Shown: positions 1 through 8,647, counted from the first letter of the stretch. The stretch is 44,677 nt of DNA from Saccoglossus kowalevskii (GCF_000003605.2 NW_003107180.1:1-44677); one strand, 5' to 3'. The notes: a model not told the origin generated them from the sequence alone. Numbers and translations are program-made.

Positions 1-1048
1 TCTGAACTCTGTGCTTGCACTCTTTTTCTATATTGCTCCTCTCTTCCCCTGCCCCCTTCCAATTAGGAAGTCAATCATGGCCGATATCTTTGGGTTTTTT
101 TGGGGAGGACGCAAAGAACACGTCCGAAGAGATGTGATCTGCTTACCGAAGGAAAAGGGTGGTTGGGGCCTATCACATCTGCCCACAAAAGCTATGTCAC
201 TTCTTCTGAAAAGCATAAAAATCTCTTTTCAGACTAAACCTTGCAACCTTTATTTCACAGCATACTGTGCCTCTGAACTCAGACGCTATCTTCCTCACCT
301 TTGGTCTAATTCTAGTCCTCACTTTGAATCGTGCCCAGTTTGGTACAAAACAACAACTGAATTGGTTAAACAGATCGTGAGGAAAAGCCCAAGCATCAAC
401 TGGGAGACATCATCAACTAGAGAATTGTCCGATCACCTCTCCAGAAATACGGTAACCTACCCAAAGGTCGTGGGAGAAAACCCGAACCTTGACTGGCCTT
501 TGATTTGGCATCGTATGCACTCGTGTATTCTGGAAAACAATATGATCTGTCTGTCCTGGAAAATTGTTCACCGTGCTGTCGTTACAACATCAGTAATGCA
601 CAAATGGGGATATGTTTCATGTTCCAAATGCCCACGTGCGACCTGTACTTCCCCTGAAACTATGATTCACATGTTCATCACCTGCCACCTTGCCGCTTTC
701 TTGTGGTCTTGGCTGGATAATTTGTTCTTTAAATGGTTCAATATTATATCTCCTTGTGATCTGAACTTAATTTTCTATAGCATATCTGATGCGTCACCTT
801 CATCCTTTCCATCGAGTACAGCACTCTATTTGATTAACATCGTCAAATTGCACATCTGGAAGTCTCGATGCAAATCGGCATTTGAAAATATTCATCTTTC
901 TCAGGACCAACTATTGCAACAAGTAAAGATCTCCATTAAAACACGTTTGAAAACTGATTTTCACCGTTTGGCAAGACCAGATTTCTTCTTCAGATGGGGT
1001 CCTGTCGTCCAAAAAACACAGACTGGGTATGCCGCCATTTTGTCATGA
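1..1048 (+). CDS. ORF2 C-terminal part (family B endonuclease/reverse transcriptase), partial
   Basis: Open to the TGA at 1046-1048, this encodes the region after the reverse transcriptase palm. It begins at the YIAPLFPCP segment, followed by the FFWGG..K..VRRD......GGWGL block that L1/Tx1-type ORF2 proteins carry after the thumb. A C-terminal cysteine-histidine motif follows, C-PRAT-C-TSPETMI-H-MFIT-C, the usual CX4CX7HX4C of this group. Catalytic domains are outside the window. The reading frame is clean from about base 29; the first bases carry small deletions relative to the other copies. Near-identity with 29840-30902 supports the assignment. Confidence 0.88.
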   Translation, partial: LNSVLALFFYIAPLFPCPLPIRKSIMADIFGFFWGGRKEHVRRDVICLPKEKGGWGLSHLPTKAMSLLLKSIKISFQTKPCNLYFTAYCASELRRYLPHLWSNSSPHFESCPVWYKTTTELVKQIVRKSPSINWETSSTRELSDHLSRNTVTYPKVVGENPNLDWPLIWHRMHSCILENNMICLSWKIVHRAVVTTSVMHKWGYVSCSKCPRATCTSPETMIHMFITCHLAAFLWSWLDNLFFKWFNIISPCDLNLIFYSISDASPSSFPSSTALYLINIVKLHIWKSRCKSAFENIHLSQDQLLQQVKISIKTRLKTDFHRLARPDFFFRWGPVVQKTQTGYAAILS

Positions 1049-1158
1049 ATTTGTCTTGTAACCACTATTCTATGCCTGATCTATTCAACTTTTCGAGTTA
1101 ACTTTTCTCGATACATCCCTCCAAGTACAACACATTTGTTCCCTAAATATTTATTTTC

Positions 1159-1240
1159 AGCAGGAGTTTTACAGTAGGGAGGATCGTACCCTCTTGTGGC
1201 GAGAACTGGTGAGACCAGCCTGCTAGTAGGAGGCTCCTGC
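1159..1240 (+). other. Structured 3' UTR element of family B (putative RT recognition fold)
   Basis: AGCAGG (1159-1164) can pair with CCTGCT (1219-1224). Inside lie AGGG/CCCT (1176-1179 with 1189-1192) and a tight hairpin CTGGT-GAG-ACCAG (1206-1218). An alternative pairing is GCAGGAG (1160-1166) with CTCCTGC (1234-1240). Family A has the same layout with compensatory base changes (see 7584-7648), which argues for a selected RNA structure. In site-specific LINEs the 3' UTR is usually what the reverse transcriptase binds; that role here is inferred. Confidence 0.65.
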
Positions 1241-1318
1241 AGTTCATTTGTATATGTTTGATCCTCTGCACATCTGTTTCAAGATAAGTTAAATTGATTT
1301 TTCCTACAAACTAAAAAT

Positions 1319-1403
1319 CGCCTTTTACTAAAGATTTCCGTGCAGAGGAACAACTAATGAGTCTATAATCAAATTTTTGATAACCCCGCTCAATTGCGGG
1401 GCG
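1319..1403 (+). pseudogene. U5: U5 snRNA gene, 3' part, separated by B0
   Basis: Starts inside the gene at CGCCTTTTACTAAAG (loop I and the 3' side of its stem). It continues through GAGGAACAACTAATGAGT, the Sm site AAATTTTTGA and the terminal hairpin CCCCGC-TCAATT-GCGGGG. Sequence is identical to the intact type I genes. It has no promoter of its own because the 5' part lies on the far side of the element. Confidence 0.93.
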
Positions 1404-1406
1404 ATA

Positions 1407-1412
1407 AATAAA
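1407..1412 (+). promoter_or_regulatory. AATAAA directly behind the U5 3' hairpin
   Basis: AATAAA lies 4 bp after the end of the U5 terminal stem-loop, in an AT-rich stretch (to about 1435) that also contains AAATATTAGAAA, loosely similar to an snRNA 3' box. The same motif follows every U5 locus here. In occupied genes it is the first such signal after the retrotransposon, so it could serve as 3' end signal for element transcripts. That use is inferred. Confidence 0.45.
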
Positions 1413-2191
1413 CAAATATTAGAAATAATTGAATCGGCAACCTGAATATGTACGATATTCAGATGACCAAATCTTTCAGTATCCAAATTTCGACGATGGC
1501 CAGGCTCTATCGGGCGGGTTTACAACAGACGGGCAGGTTTCATGACTGTCTAATCAGGCCCGGGTATGCTTGGGCAAAATTCAACATCGCCGTTTTTTGT
1601 TTGTTTGTTTTTTTCATTTTTATTTCACAGATTACTTCCAATTGGCGGATCTTTGTGGCCGGGCACTGACCTTCTGTAGAAATTTACACTTTGGTTTGAT
1701 AGCTCATCAAATTCGCACGAGTTGCGCCCTCTACCAGCGGATACAGGGATATGTTGAAGTAGCTGTCGACTGAAAGGGCAAGTTATTAAAAAAATCATGA
1801 AGGTAAACTATTAATTACATTGTTGACTATCAACAGTTTGTACTGACTGGCAGCTAAACTTTGAAGTGCTATATGCTAAAACAATGTTACAATCATACTG
1901 GACATTATGCCGAAAAGAAATCTAAGATTAATTATAATATCCGAAATGACGAGACGGTTTTCACTTTGAACAACATTGTTACAGTATCGTCGCTATAGAG
2001 CGCGACTTAAACGTTTATTGGTCAGAAAGCAGGGGCAAATTATGTATTTCTCATATTCAAGGCAGCGTTCCTCATAATGTATTTTGTATAACATAATTAT
2101 TTGTCTAGCCTTTAATAACAAACCACCTAAGTTTCTGTAAGAAATTACACATAGTACACAAAATCGAAAGATATTTGTTTTCCCACTTTAC

Positions 2192-2212
2192 TCACCTTAT
2201 CCGAAGTTGTGG
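2192..2212 (+). promoter_or_regulatory. PSE-like promoter element of the U5 gene occupied by A1
   Basis: TCACCTTATCCGAAG... begins 63 bp before the U5 start, the position and TCACC core expected for the proximal sequence element bound by SNAPc at Pol II snRNA genes. The same element stands at the same distance before all 15 intact genes. Here it lies upstream of a U5 gene filled by A1, so it would drive a U5-LINE chimeric transcript. Confidence 0.75.
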
Positions 2213-2254
2213 TCACTGAAACGTATGTATTACACCACAACCATATGTCGAATT

Positions 2255-2285
2255 AACTCTGGTTTTTCTGCAGACCGCATTAATC
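2255..2285 (+). pseudogene. U5: U5 snRNA gene, first 31 nt, interrupted by A1
   Basis: AACTCTGGTTTTTCTGCAG followed by ACCGCATTAATC, directly abutting the A1 5' end. Position 20 is A, not the G of unoccupied type I genes. The CATAAATC of other copies reads CATTAATC, a change in the stem below loop I. The remaining part of the same gene is at 7712-7796. Confidence 0.92.
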
Positions 2286-2594
2286 GTCGTTGGATGCCGG
2301 AGCTATTCTTCACTTCAGGTTTACCTGTACCGAGTGGTGTAATCTGTGTTTGCAGCCTAATTGTACAAGTCACAACCGGACGCTGAAGCTGTTCTTCAAT
2401 TCAAGGTCACCTGTGTTGAGTGCTGTGTCCTGATTGCTGTTTGGTTCGTTAGCTTTTCCCTGCTTTTTTTTTGCTCTGTGTTTGCTCTCCTTTTGGCGTC
2501 TGCTGTTCCTCTGCCCATAGTCAAATAGACTATTGGGCTGAGGGGCCCTCCCCTCTTCTCCATTCCTGTTTCTTGCTCACTACGTTTGGCTGCC
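2286..2594 (+). other. Family A 5' UTR
   Basis: Non-coding leader of A1. It contains an imperfect 40-bp direct repeat (2301-2340 and 2387-2426, 31 of 40 positions identical), a T-rich run near 2463-2472, and a strong hairpin at 2513-2538. The hairpin is GCCCATAGTC, loop AAATA, GACTATTGGGC with one bulged T, 57 nt before the ORF1 ATG. No separate promoter is obvious; the U5 PSE upstream is the best candidate. Confidence 0.7.
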
Positions 2595-3974
2595 ATGACT
2601 GGAGCTCCATCAATGGCAAGAAAGGACAGAGTTCTCTGCCTTTCCTTCCAGAGCGAAAGTGTCCCTCCCAAAGAGGTATTCTCATTTTTAGCTTCTGGTG
2701 GCGTTGTCGTCGAGCCACATCTGGAGGCAGTTGAAAAACTATCTGCCTCAAAGTATGATGTGACCTTTCGGTCTATCTCTCTCAGGCGTGAGTTCTTTAC
2801 TAAGCTAAAGGGCTTGGATACGCAAGTTTGTGTGTCTTCTTATGAAGAATTTGTGATTGTTACTGCCTCCTTTGTGGGGAATGATTTAGACGATTCATTT
2901 GTTCGCCACGCTTTAAATGCTTTTGGAGAAGTTGTTGCAGCGAGAAAATGTGTGTACGCAGACCACCCTTCATGTTTCAACGGTCTGCGACAGTACAAGA
3001 TCAGACTACGTCATAATATCCCACCACGCCTTCGTGTATGTAATCGTAACATCTGGTTCTCATACCTTGGTCAACCGAAGATTTGCGCACGGTGCAATAA
3101 GAATGGTCATTTTGCCAAAGACTGTAAAGAAGTTATTTGCTACAGGTGCCTCGAAATGGGCCACTCAGTTGACAGCTGCACAAATCCCATCACTTGCACT
3201 GTCTGTCATAAAGGCGGACACAATTACCGCAACTGTCCAATTTCTTTCGCCGGCAGAGTCAACCTAGGTAAAACTTGGACCCCTACCAATCCACCAGCCT
3301 CAGATCCTATTCCCCCACCTGAGCCCTCGAGTGCAACCGCACCCCACGATCCTCCTTCTGAGCCCCAAGCAGCTACAATGCACAGGGAGGAACCAACAAA
3401 CAAACATCTCACCGACCCCCACTCCACATCTCTGGACCCTGCAAAGAACCTACCAAGAACCCTGGATATGAACAGCCAAGTCTCCACTACCAAAGATCCT
3501 CTACCCACCACAGCAGAGACCAATAAAGGAGAGAAGCGTCCCGCTTCAAACGAAGATCCCACCAATGAAGACAACAAGAGACCGAAAGCGCCCGAAGACG
3601 ATGAGTTCTGCGCCTCTTCGGACCAAGAATCAGTGGATAGTGGAAAAGAAGAACCCCTCCTTTCCAGACGTGTTCGTAACGCTCTATCAAAATGTCGTGA
3701 CTCCCCACTGCACAAGCTTTCCGAAGTTGATGTCAGATGCTGCTCAATATCTAGCACAGACTGCCGGAAAATTCTCACAGGTTGGGCTGACGTGGTAAAC
3801 CACCTACAAACCTCCCACAACTTCTTTGATACCATCCATCTTTTGTGCCCTGTAAAACAATGCAAAGCCACTTCTATCAACACCTCAGAATGGCTTTCCC
3901 ACTGCTGCAACTGCCATCCTGAGTTTGTTCTGGCCAAGGACTCATCCTTCTTTGACTATTATTACATCACCTAA
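2595..3974 (+). CDS. ORF1, family A (A1): CCHC/CCHH zinc-finger nucleic-acid-binding protein
   Basis: 459-aa ORF1 protein, expected to bind element RNA and form the RNP. The start is the ATG in GCTGCCATGA, a good eukaryotic context; the in-frame TTG 9 bp upstream is not needed. The N-terminal 160 residues look like tandem RRM-like segments (weak inference). Three CCHC knuckles lie at C164-C177, C182-C195 and C201-C214, all complete. A Pro/Ser/Thr-rich charged linker follows. The C-terminus carries two CCHH fingers: C383-X6-C390-X12-H403-X4-H408 and C418-X4-C423-X12-H436-X4-H441. The stop is followed after six bases by the ORF2 ATG in the same frame. The layout resembles ORF1 of Tx1-type LINEs. 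Confidence 0.9.
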   Translation: MTGAPSMARKDRVLCLSFQSESVPPKEVFSFLASGGVVVEPHLEAVEKLSASKYDVTFRSISLRREFFTKLKGLDTQVCVSSYEEFVIVTASFVGNDLDDSFVRHALNAFGEVVAARKCVYADHPSCFNGLRQYKIRLRHNIPPRLRVCNRNIWFSYLGQPKICARCNKNGHFAKDCKEVICYRCLEMGHSVDSCTNPITCTVCHKGGHNYRNCPISFAGRVNLGKTWTPTNPPASDPIPPPEPSSATAPHDPPSEPQAATMHREEPTNKHLTDPHSTSLDPAKNLPRTLDMNSQVSTTKDPLPTTAETNKGEKRPASNEDPTNEDNKRPKAPEDDEFCASSDQESVDSGKEEPLLSRRVRNALSKCRDSPLHKLSEVDVRCCSISSTDCRKILTGWADVVNHLQTSHNFFDTIHLLCPVKQCKATSINTSEWLSHCCNCHPEFVLAKDSSFFDYYYIT

Positions 3975-3980
3975 CTCGTC

Positions 3981-6900
3981 ATGCTTCACACCACCCTACC
4001 CCTTATTATGGCTTCTCTGTCCATACTCACCATCAATATTAATGGTTTAAAAGAGTACAATAAACGTGCTCAGCTTTTTTCAGACTGCCGTAACAACTAC
4101 GACATTGTTTTCATCCAGGAAGCTCATGTCAGCACTCTTGCAGAAGAACAACAGTGGACGTGCGAGTGGGGAGGTGAGGCCATTTGGAGTATCGGCGCTA
4201 ACAACAGCAAGGGTGTTGGGATTTTGTTTTCGCCAAACTCTGGCATTTCCCCAACTAACATCATGAAAGACGGCGATGGTAGAGTAATCGCCTGTACAGT
4301 TAAAGTCATCGGGTCACCTTTAACTCTGGTCAACATTTATGGGCCTAATGTTCCTGGGCGTAGGTCTGATTTTTTCAACTCACTTCATGAATTCTGTGGC
4401 AGCGGCTTCCCAATCGTACTTGGAGGAGACTTTAACTGCATCGAGTCCACCAATGACAAATGTGGTGGTTCACTTTCCAGTCGTCACTCCTTTGTCGGTA
4501 GTAGGCAACTTTGCCAACTGGTCAGTGATTTCTCCATGGTCGATTCTTGGCGCAAAGACCACCCTACTGCTCAGGAGTTTACCTGGCGGGATGCTAATAA
4601 CACCACTGCCTCCCGGCTTGACAGATTTTACGTCTCCATCTGCTTAAACACTGAAACTAGCATTTCTCCTTGTTCGCTATCTGATCATGAGTTTATGAAA
4701 CTCTCTATCTCACCTTTCTCCTCCCCACATCGTGGCCCAGGAGTTTGGAAGTGTAACACGTCTCTTTTCCAGGACCCTAAAATTACTAAAGACCTAGAAG
4801 AGCATTATAACAAGTGGAAGACACTGCAACCAGCTTTCAACACCATGGCAGATTGGTGGGATATGATAAAACATCGTATGCAGCTTCTTCTGAAGTCCCA
4901 TTCTCATCGCAAGGCAAAAGCCCACAAGGCAGCGTTGGAATCGCTCCATCAACAGCTTGTGCTCTATACATCAAAACTGAATCAGGGAGATCGCTCCAAG
5001 CCAACCCTAGACAACTATCATGATATTAAAAACAAAATTAATAAGCTTAAAGCCAAGCGCTTGCAGGGAGTCAAGATCCGGGCCCGTGTGCAAAAACTGG
5101 ATATGGATGAGAAATGCTCCAGATACTTCTTCAGCCGGGAACATCGCAGAGGAAAGGAGAAACTCATCACTGCCATCTTGAATAAACATGGTACTATTCA
5201 CCATTCTCAGGATAAAATCTCTGAAACCCTCATCGATTTTTACCAAACGCTGTACACGGAACAGGAGTTCTTCCTATCTAAAATTTCTAACAAACTCTCA
5301 CCTAATCAGCAATCTACTCTGGAGGGGCCTCTCACCTCTGCAGAGGTTCAACAGTCACTTCGCTGCATGCAAAACCACAAAACCCCCGGAAGCGATGGAT
5401 TACCTAAGGAATTTTATTCTGCATGTTGGCGTTTTATAGAGGAAGACCTCACTGAAGTACTCAATCAAGAACTTGAGCTTGGGAAACTCTCGTCCTCCCA
5501 GTGCCATGGTACCATCATCCTGTTGAACAAACCCGGTGATTCCTCCACTCCAGCTAACGAAAATGCCCATTTGAGCCCACAAAACAAACGGCCAATTTCC
5601 CTACTCAACACCGATTACAAGCTCATCTCCAAATCCTTCTGCAACCGTTTAAAATCTGTTACCTCTCACCTGCTGTCTCCATACCAAACGTGTGGAGTCC
5701 CTGGGAGGTCCATCCAGGAGAACGTCCAGGTTATTCGTGACATTGTCTACCTTGCCAATGAACGCAACTTTCCCTGTGCTCTGGTATCGCTAGACCAGCA
5801 AAAGGCTTTCGACCGTGTTGAGTGGCCCTTCCTTGTAAAGGTTCTGCAGAGAATGAATTTTGGCCCCTCGTTCATCCAAACCATTCAGACCTTCTATAAT
5901 GACATCCACAGCTCAGTTCTGGTTAATGGGTTCCTCTCAAAAGCCTTTCCCCTTTCAAGAGGTGTGCGGCAGGGCTGCCCCATTTCACCACTGCTGTACA
6001 CCCTTTACATTGAACCCTTTGCTGCTGCAGTTAGGCAATCCCCGTGCATCCAAGGGTTTAACCTGCCAGGAGCTCCCTCACCATCCAAACTCTTCCAGTA
6101 CGCCGATGACAACACTGCCATTATTACCAGCTCAGAGTCCTTGGAAGCTCTGATGTCCATCAGTGAGCGTTTTGGTTTAGCATCCGGATCCCGACTGAAT
6201 AAGCAAAAGACCAAAGGCATGTGGGCTGGAAGCTGGAAACACAGAGTGGACTCTCCAAGTGGCATATCTTTCAATAACAAGAGACTTAAAGTCAATGGGG
6301 TTTGGATCTCAAACGAGGACATGCCATCAGAAAACTGGTCCGTTAGACACAACAAGCTGAGAAATATGCTCACGTCCTGGAGATCTAGACGTCTCACCTT
6401 AGCTGGCAAAACCACCATTCTCAACTCTCTTGCCATCCCCTTGTTTTATTATATCGCTCCCATCTTCCCCTGCCCAACCCCAATCTTAAAACAAATTCAA
6501 GTTGATATATTCCGCTTCTTTTGGGGAGGAAGAAAGGAAAAGGTCCGCCGCGATGTTATTCACCTGCCTTTGACGAAGGGGGGTTGGGGCCTCGTACATC
6601 TCCACAGCATGGCAAATGCTCTGCTGTTGAAATCTGTTTTTTTCATGCTTCCATGATCGTCCCTGCTGCTATTTCACCAAGGCATACTGTGCCTCAGATC
6701 TCGGGTGTCTTCTGCCGAACATGTGGTCAAACATTGGCCCACACTTCCCACCGGAACCTCCCTGGTATGCTTCTATCATCACCCTTGCTCGTACAGTACA
6801 TAGAATGGACAACAACATTGTTTGCAATAAAGCCACCACGAAAGAGTTATATGGCTTACTCCTGAATCAAGCTTCTATATACCCACGTGTGATGGAGTTG

Positions 6901-7467
6901 AAGGGCTGTCTCGACTGGAACACTATTTGGCACAGAGTTCATGCCCCTCTTCTGGACATGAACATGAGGGACCTGTCTTGGAGAATAATCCATAATGCAC
7001 TTACCACCACCATTATGATGCATAGATGGGGATACGCCACCAGTCAAATGTGTCCTCGTCTCTCTTGTACTATGCCAGAGACAATACATCACATGTTTAT
7101 TTCTTGCGATTTTTCGGCTTCCCTATGGTCTTGGGTGGAAAGCTTCATTTTTCGTCACTTTGGTCTCTTAAACGTCTGTACATCCAACCTCATCATCTAC
7201 AGCTTAGCCGAACCCGTGCACACGTCATTTCCCAACAACTCCGCCCTTTACATCATTAACTTAGTTAAACTCCATATTTGGAAGACCAGATGTAAAGCCG
7301 CCTTTGAAAACATCCACTTGTCATCTGAATCAGCCATTTTGAACATCAATGAAGACATCAAAAGACGACTCCAGACTGATCAACTGCGTTTCTCCAGAGC
7401 GAAATACGTCTCCCTGTGGCAACCACTCCACCTGACCAATCAACCCAGTTCTCCAACTTATTCATAA
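3981..7467 (+). pseudogene. ORF2, family A (A1): endonuclease/reverse transcriptase, frameshifted
   Basis: Encodes the A2-type ORF2 with EN motifs (NINGL, QEAH, GGDFN, SDH) and RT motifs (LDQQKAFD, RGVRQGCP, YADD), but is broken. After codon 425 or so it lacks 24 bp present in A2 at 18435-18458; the deletion lies between two ACGG direct repeats and keeps the frame. At about 6637-6643 a run of seven T replaces the six of A2, shifting the frame after FFWGG...GGWGL. The rest (6721-7467) continues in another frame to the normal stop. The RT palm is intact but the C-terminal region is cut off. The homopolymer change could be a sequencing error. The first ATG is used; ATG at 4008 is an alternative that aligns with the family B start. 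Confidence 0.88.
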
Positions 7468-7583
7468 TGGCCCGTGCTCAGCATCACTACGGTTCATCGA
7501 TTAGCGCAATCAATTCAAAGTTACACATCTCTGTTTCTGTTCCTTTTGGACTTTTCCATAGACATTCAGGCTACATAACATCA

Positions 7584-7648
7584 GGCAGGAGGACTCGAAG
7601 TCTTATGTGGTGAGATCCAGCGAGGCTGGCCTGCCTAGGAGGGGCCTG
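7584..7648 (+). other. Structured 3' UTR element of family A (A1)
   Basis: GGCAGG (7584-7589) can pair with CCTGCC (7630-7635), enclosing AGGACT-CGA-AGTCTT (7590-7604, one G-T pair) and CCAGC-GAG-GCTGG (7617-7629). CAGGC (7582-7586) can alternatively pair with GCCTG (7644-7648). Compared with family B (1159-1240), three of five pairs in the GAG-loop hairpin and one pair of the outer stem differ by compensatory changes, while the GAG loop is unchanged. The 3' UTR then ends with short GATT repeats (about 7668-7691) and AAATCAAAAAT. Confidence 0.7.
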
Positions 7649-7711
7649 TAATCTCATTTCGTCTTCTTGATGAATGATTGATTGATTGATTTAACCTCCT
7701 AAATCAAAAAT

Positions 7712-7796
7712 CGCCTTTTACTAAAGATTTCCGTGCAGAGGAACAACTAATGAGTCTATAATCAATTTTTTGATAACCCTGCTCAATTGCGGGGTG
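7712..7796 (+). pseudogene. U5: U5 snRNA gene, 3' part, separated by A1
   Basis: Begins at CGCCTTTTAC and carries a type II Sm site (AATTTTTTGA). The terminal stem reads CCCTGC/GCGGGG, a C to T change giving a G-U pair that is absent from intact copies. Partner of 2255-2285. Confidence 0.92.
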
Positions 7797-8584
7797 ATAA
7801 ATAAACAAATATTAGAAATAATTGAATCGGCAACTTGAATATGTACGATATTCAGATGACCAAATCTTTCAGTATCCAAATTTCGACGATGGCTAGGGTC
7901 TATCGGGCGGGTTTACAACTGACGGGCAGGTTTCATGACTGTCTAATCAGGCCCGGGTATGCTTGGGCAAAATTCAACATCGCCGTTTTTTGTTTGTTTG
8001 TTTTTTTCATTTTTATTTCACAGATTACTTCCAATTGGCGCATCTTTGTGGCCGGGCACTGACCTTCTGTAGAAATTTACACTTTGGTTTGATAGCTCAT
8101 CAAATTCGCACGAGTTGCGCCCTCTACCAGCGGATACAGGGATATGTTGAAGTAGCTGTCGACTGAAAGGGCAGGTTATTAAAAAAATCATGAAGGTAAA
8201 CTATTAATTACATTGTTGACTATCAACAGTTTGTACTGACTGGCAGCTAAACTTTGAAGTGCTATATGCTAAAACAATGTTACAATCATACTGGACATTA
8301 TGCCGAAAAGAAATCTAAGATTAATTATAATATCCGAAATGACGAGACGGTTTTCACTTTGAACAACATTGTTACAGTATCGTCGCTATAGAGCGCGACT
8401 TAAACGTTTATTGGTCAGAAAGCAGGGGCAAATTATGTATTTCTCATATTCAAGGCAGCGTTCCTCATAATGTATTTTGTATAACATAATTATTTGTCTA
8501 GCCTTTAATAACAAACCACCTAAGTTTCTGTAAGAAATTACACATAGTACACAAAATCGAAAGATATTTGTTTTCCCACTTTAC

Positions 8585-8605
8585 TCACCTTATCCGAAGT
8601 TGTGG
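8585..8605 (+). promoter_or_regulatory. PSE-like element of an intact U5 gene (representative)
   Basis: TCACCTTATCCGAAG followed by TTGTGG, starting 63 bp before U5. Equivalent elements start at 9551, 10521, 11492, 12460, 13426, 14396, 21780, 22746, 23712, 24678, 25649, 38380, 39349 and 40318, always at the same spacing. The constant position and TCACC core match a Pol II snRNA PSE. No TATA box lies at -25, consistent with Pol II rather than Pol III transcription. Confidence 0.75.
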
Positions 8606-8647
8606 TCACTGAAACGTATGTATTACACCACAACCATATGTCGAATT

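Larger units (their letters stand above)
1..1318 (+). mobile_element. Family B U5-targeted LINE, 3' part (copy B0)
   Basis: This is the last 1.3 kb of a non-LTR retrotransposon whose 5' part lies outside the window. It matches copies B1 and B2 almost base for base: the C-terminal part of ORF2, then a 270-bp 3' UTR ending in CTAAAAAT. U5 sequence (CGCCTTTTAC) resumes at 1319, so the 3' junction is at the canonical site. The true boundary is uncertain by 1-3 bp because T and AAATC are shared by element and target. The first 30 bases lack three bases found in B1 and B2, which looks like contig-edge error. Confidence 0.9.
1319..2285 (+). repeat. U5 gene-cluster unit, single copy between B0 and A1
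   Basis: One type I unit of 967 bp. It starts with the 3' part of an interrupted U5 gene, continues through about 850 bp of spacer, and ends with the PSE and the first 31 nt of the next U5 gene, which A1 interrupts. The spacer has no credible gene. It holds a perfect 8-bp inverted repeat about 40 bp behind U5 (1442-1449 with 1455-1462, loop GTACG) and a T-rich tract near 1600-1630. Short open frames in it are broken in other units. Confidence 0.93.
2286..7711 (+). mobile_element. Family A U5-targeted LINE (copy A1), full length with broken ORF2
   Basis: A 5.43-kb non-LTR retrotransposon: 309-bp 5' UTR, ORF1, ORF2 and a 244-bp 3' UTR ending in AAATCAAAAAT. There are no terminal repeats and no long poly(A). 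The 5' flank is U5 nt 1-31 and the 3' flank is U5 from CGCCTTTTAC, so it fills U5 just upstream of loop I, with 2-3 target bases (TTT) apparently missing. It is nearly identical to A2. ORF1 is intact; ORF2 has a 24-bp in-frame deletion and a one-base frameshift, so this copy cannot make full-length ORF2. Confidence 0.93.

Noticed and set aside
1600-1810. Possible exon in the spacer, with an acceptor-like T-rich tract plus TTTCACAG and a donor-like ATGAAG/GTAAAC
   Set aside because: Splice-like motifs are present in each unit, but the enclosed 172 bp has no conserved open frame and no matching partner exons. Chance motifs in AT-rich spacer are the simpler reading without transcript data.
1319-2285. 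Other small RNA genes (tRNA, 5S, U1, U2, U6, spliced leader) in the spacer
   Set aside because: I looked for tRNA A/B boxes, 5S and other snRNA signatures on both strands and saw none; only U5 is recognisable.
3224-3937. Minus-strand open frame of 237 aa opposite ORF1 of A1 (also 16399-17112)
   Set aside because: Shadow of the ORF1 coding strand: Ser/Gly-rich low-complexity translation, no motif, and no ortholog position in family B.
2286-7711. LTR retrotransposon or DNA transposon
   Set aside because: There are no long terminal repeats, terminal inverted repeats, integrase, protease, RNase H or transposase. APE endonuclease plus YADD reverse transcriptase and the site-specific 3' junction identify a LINE.
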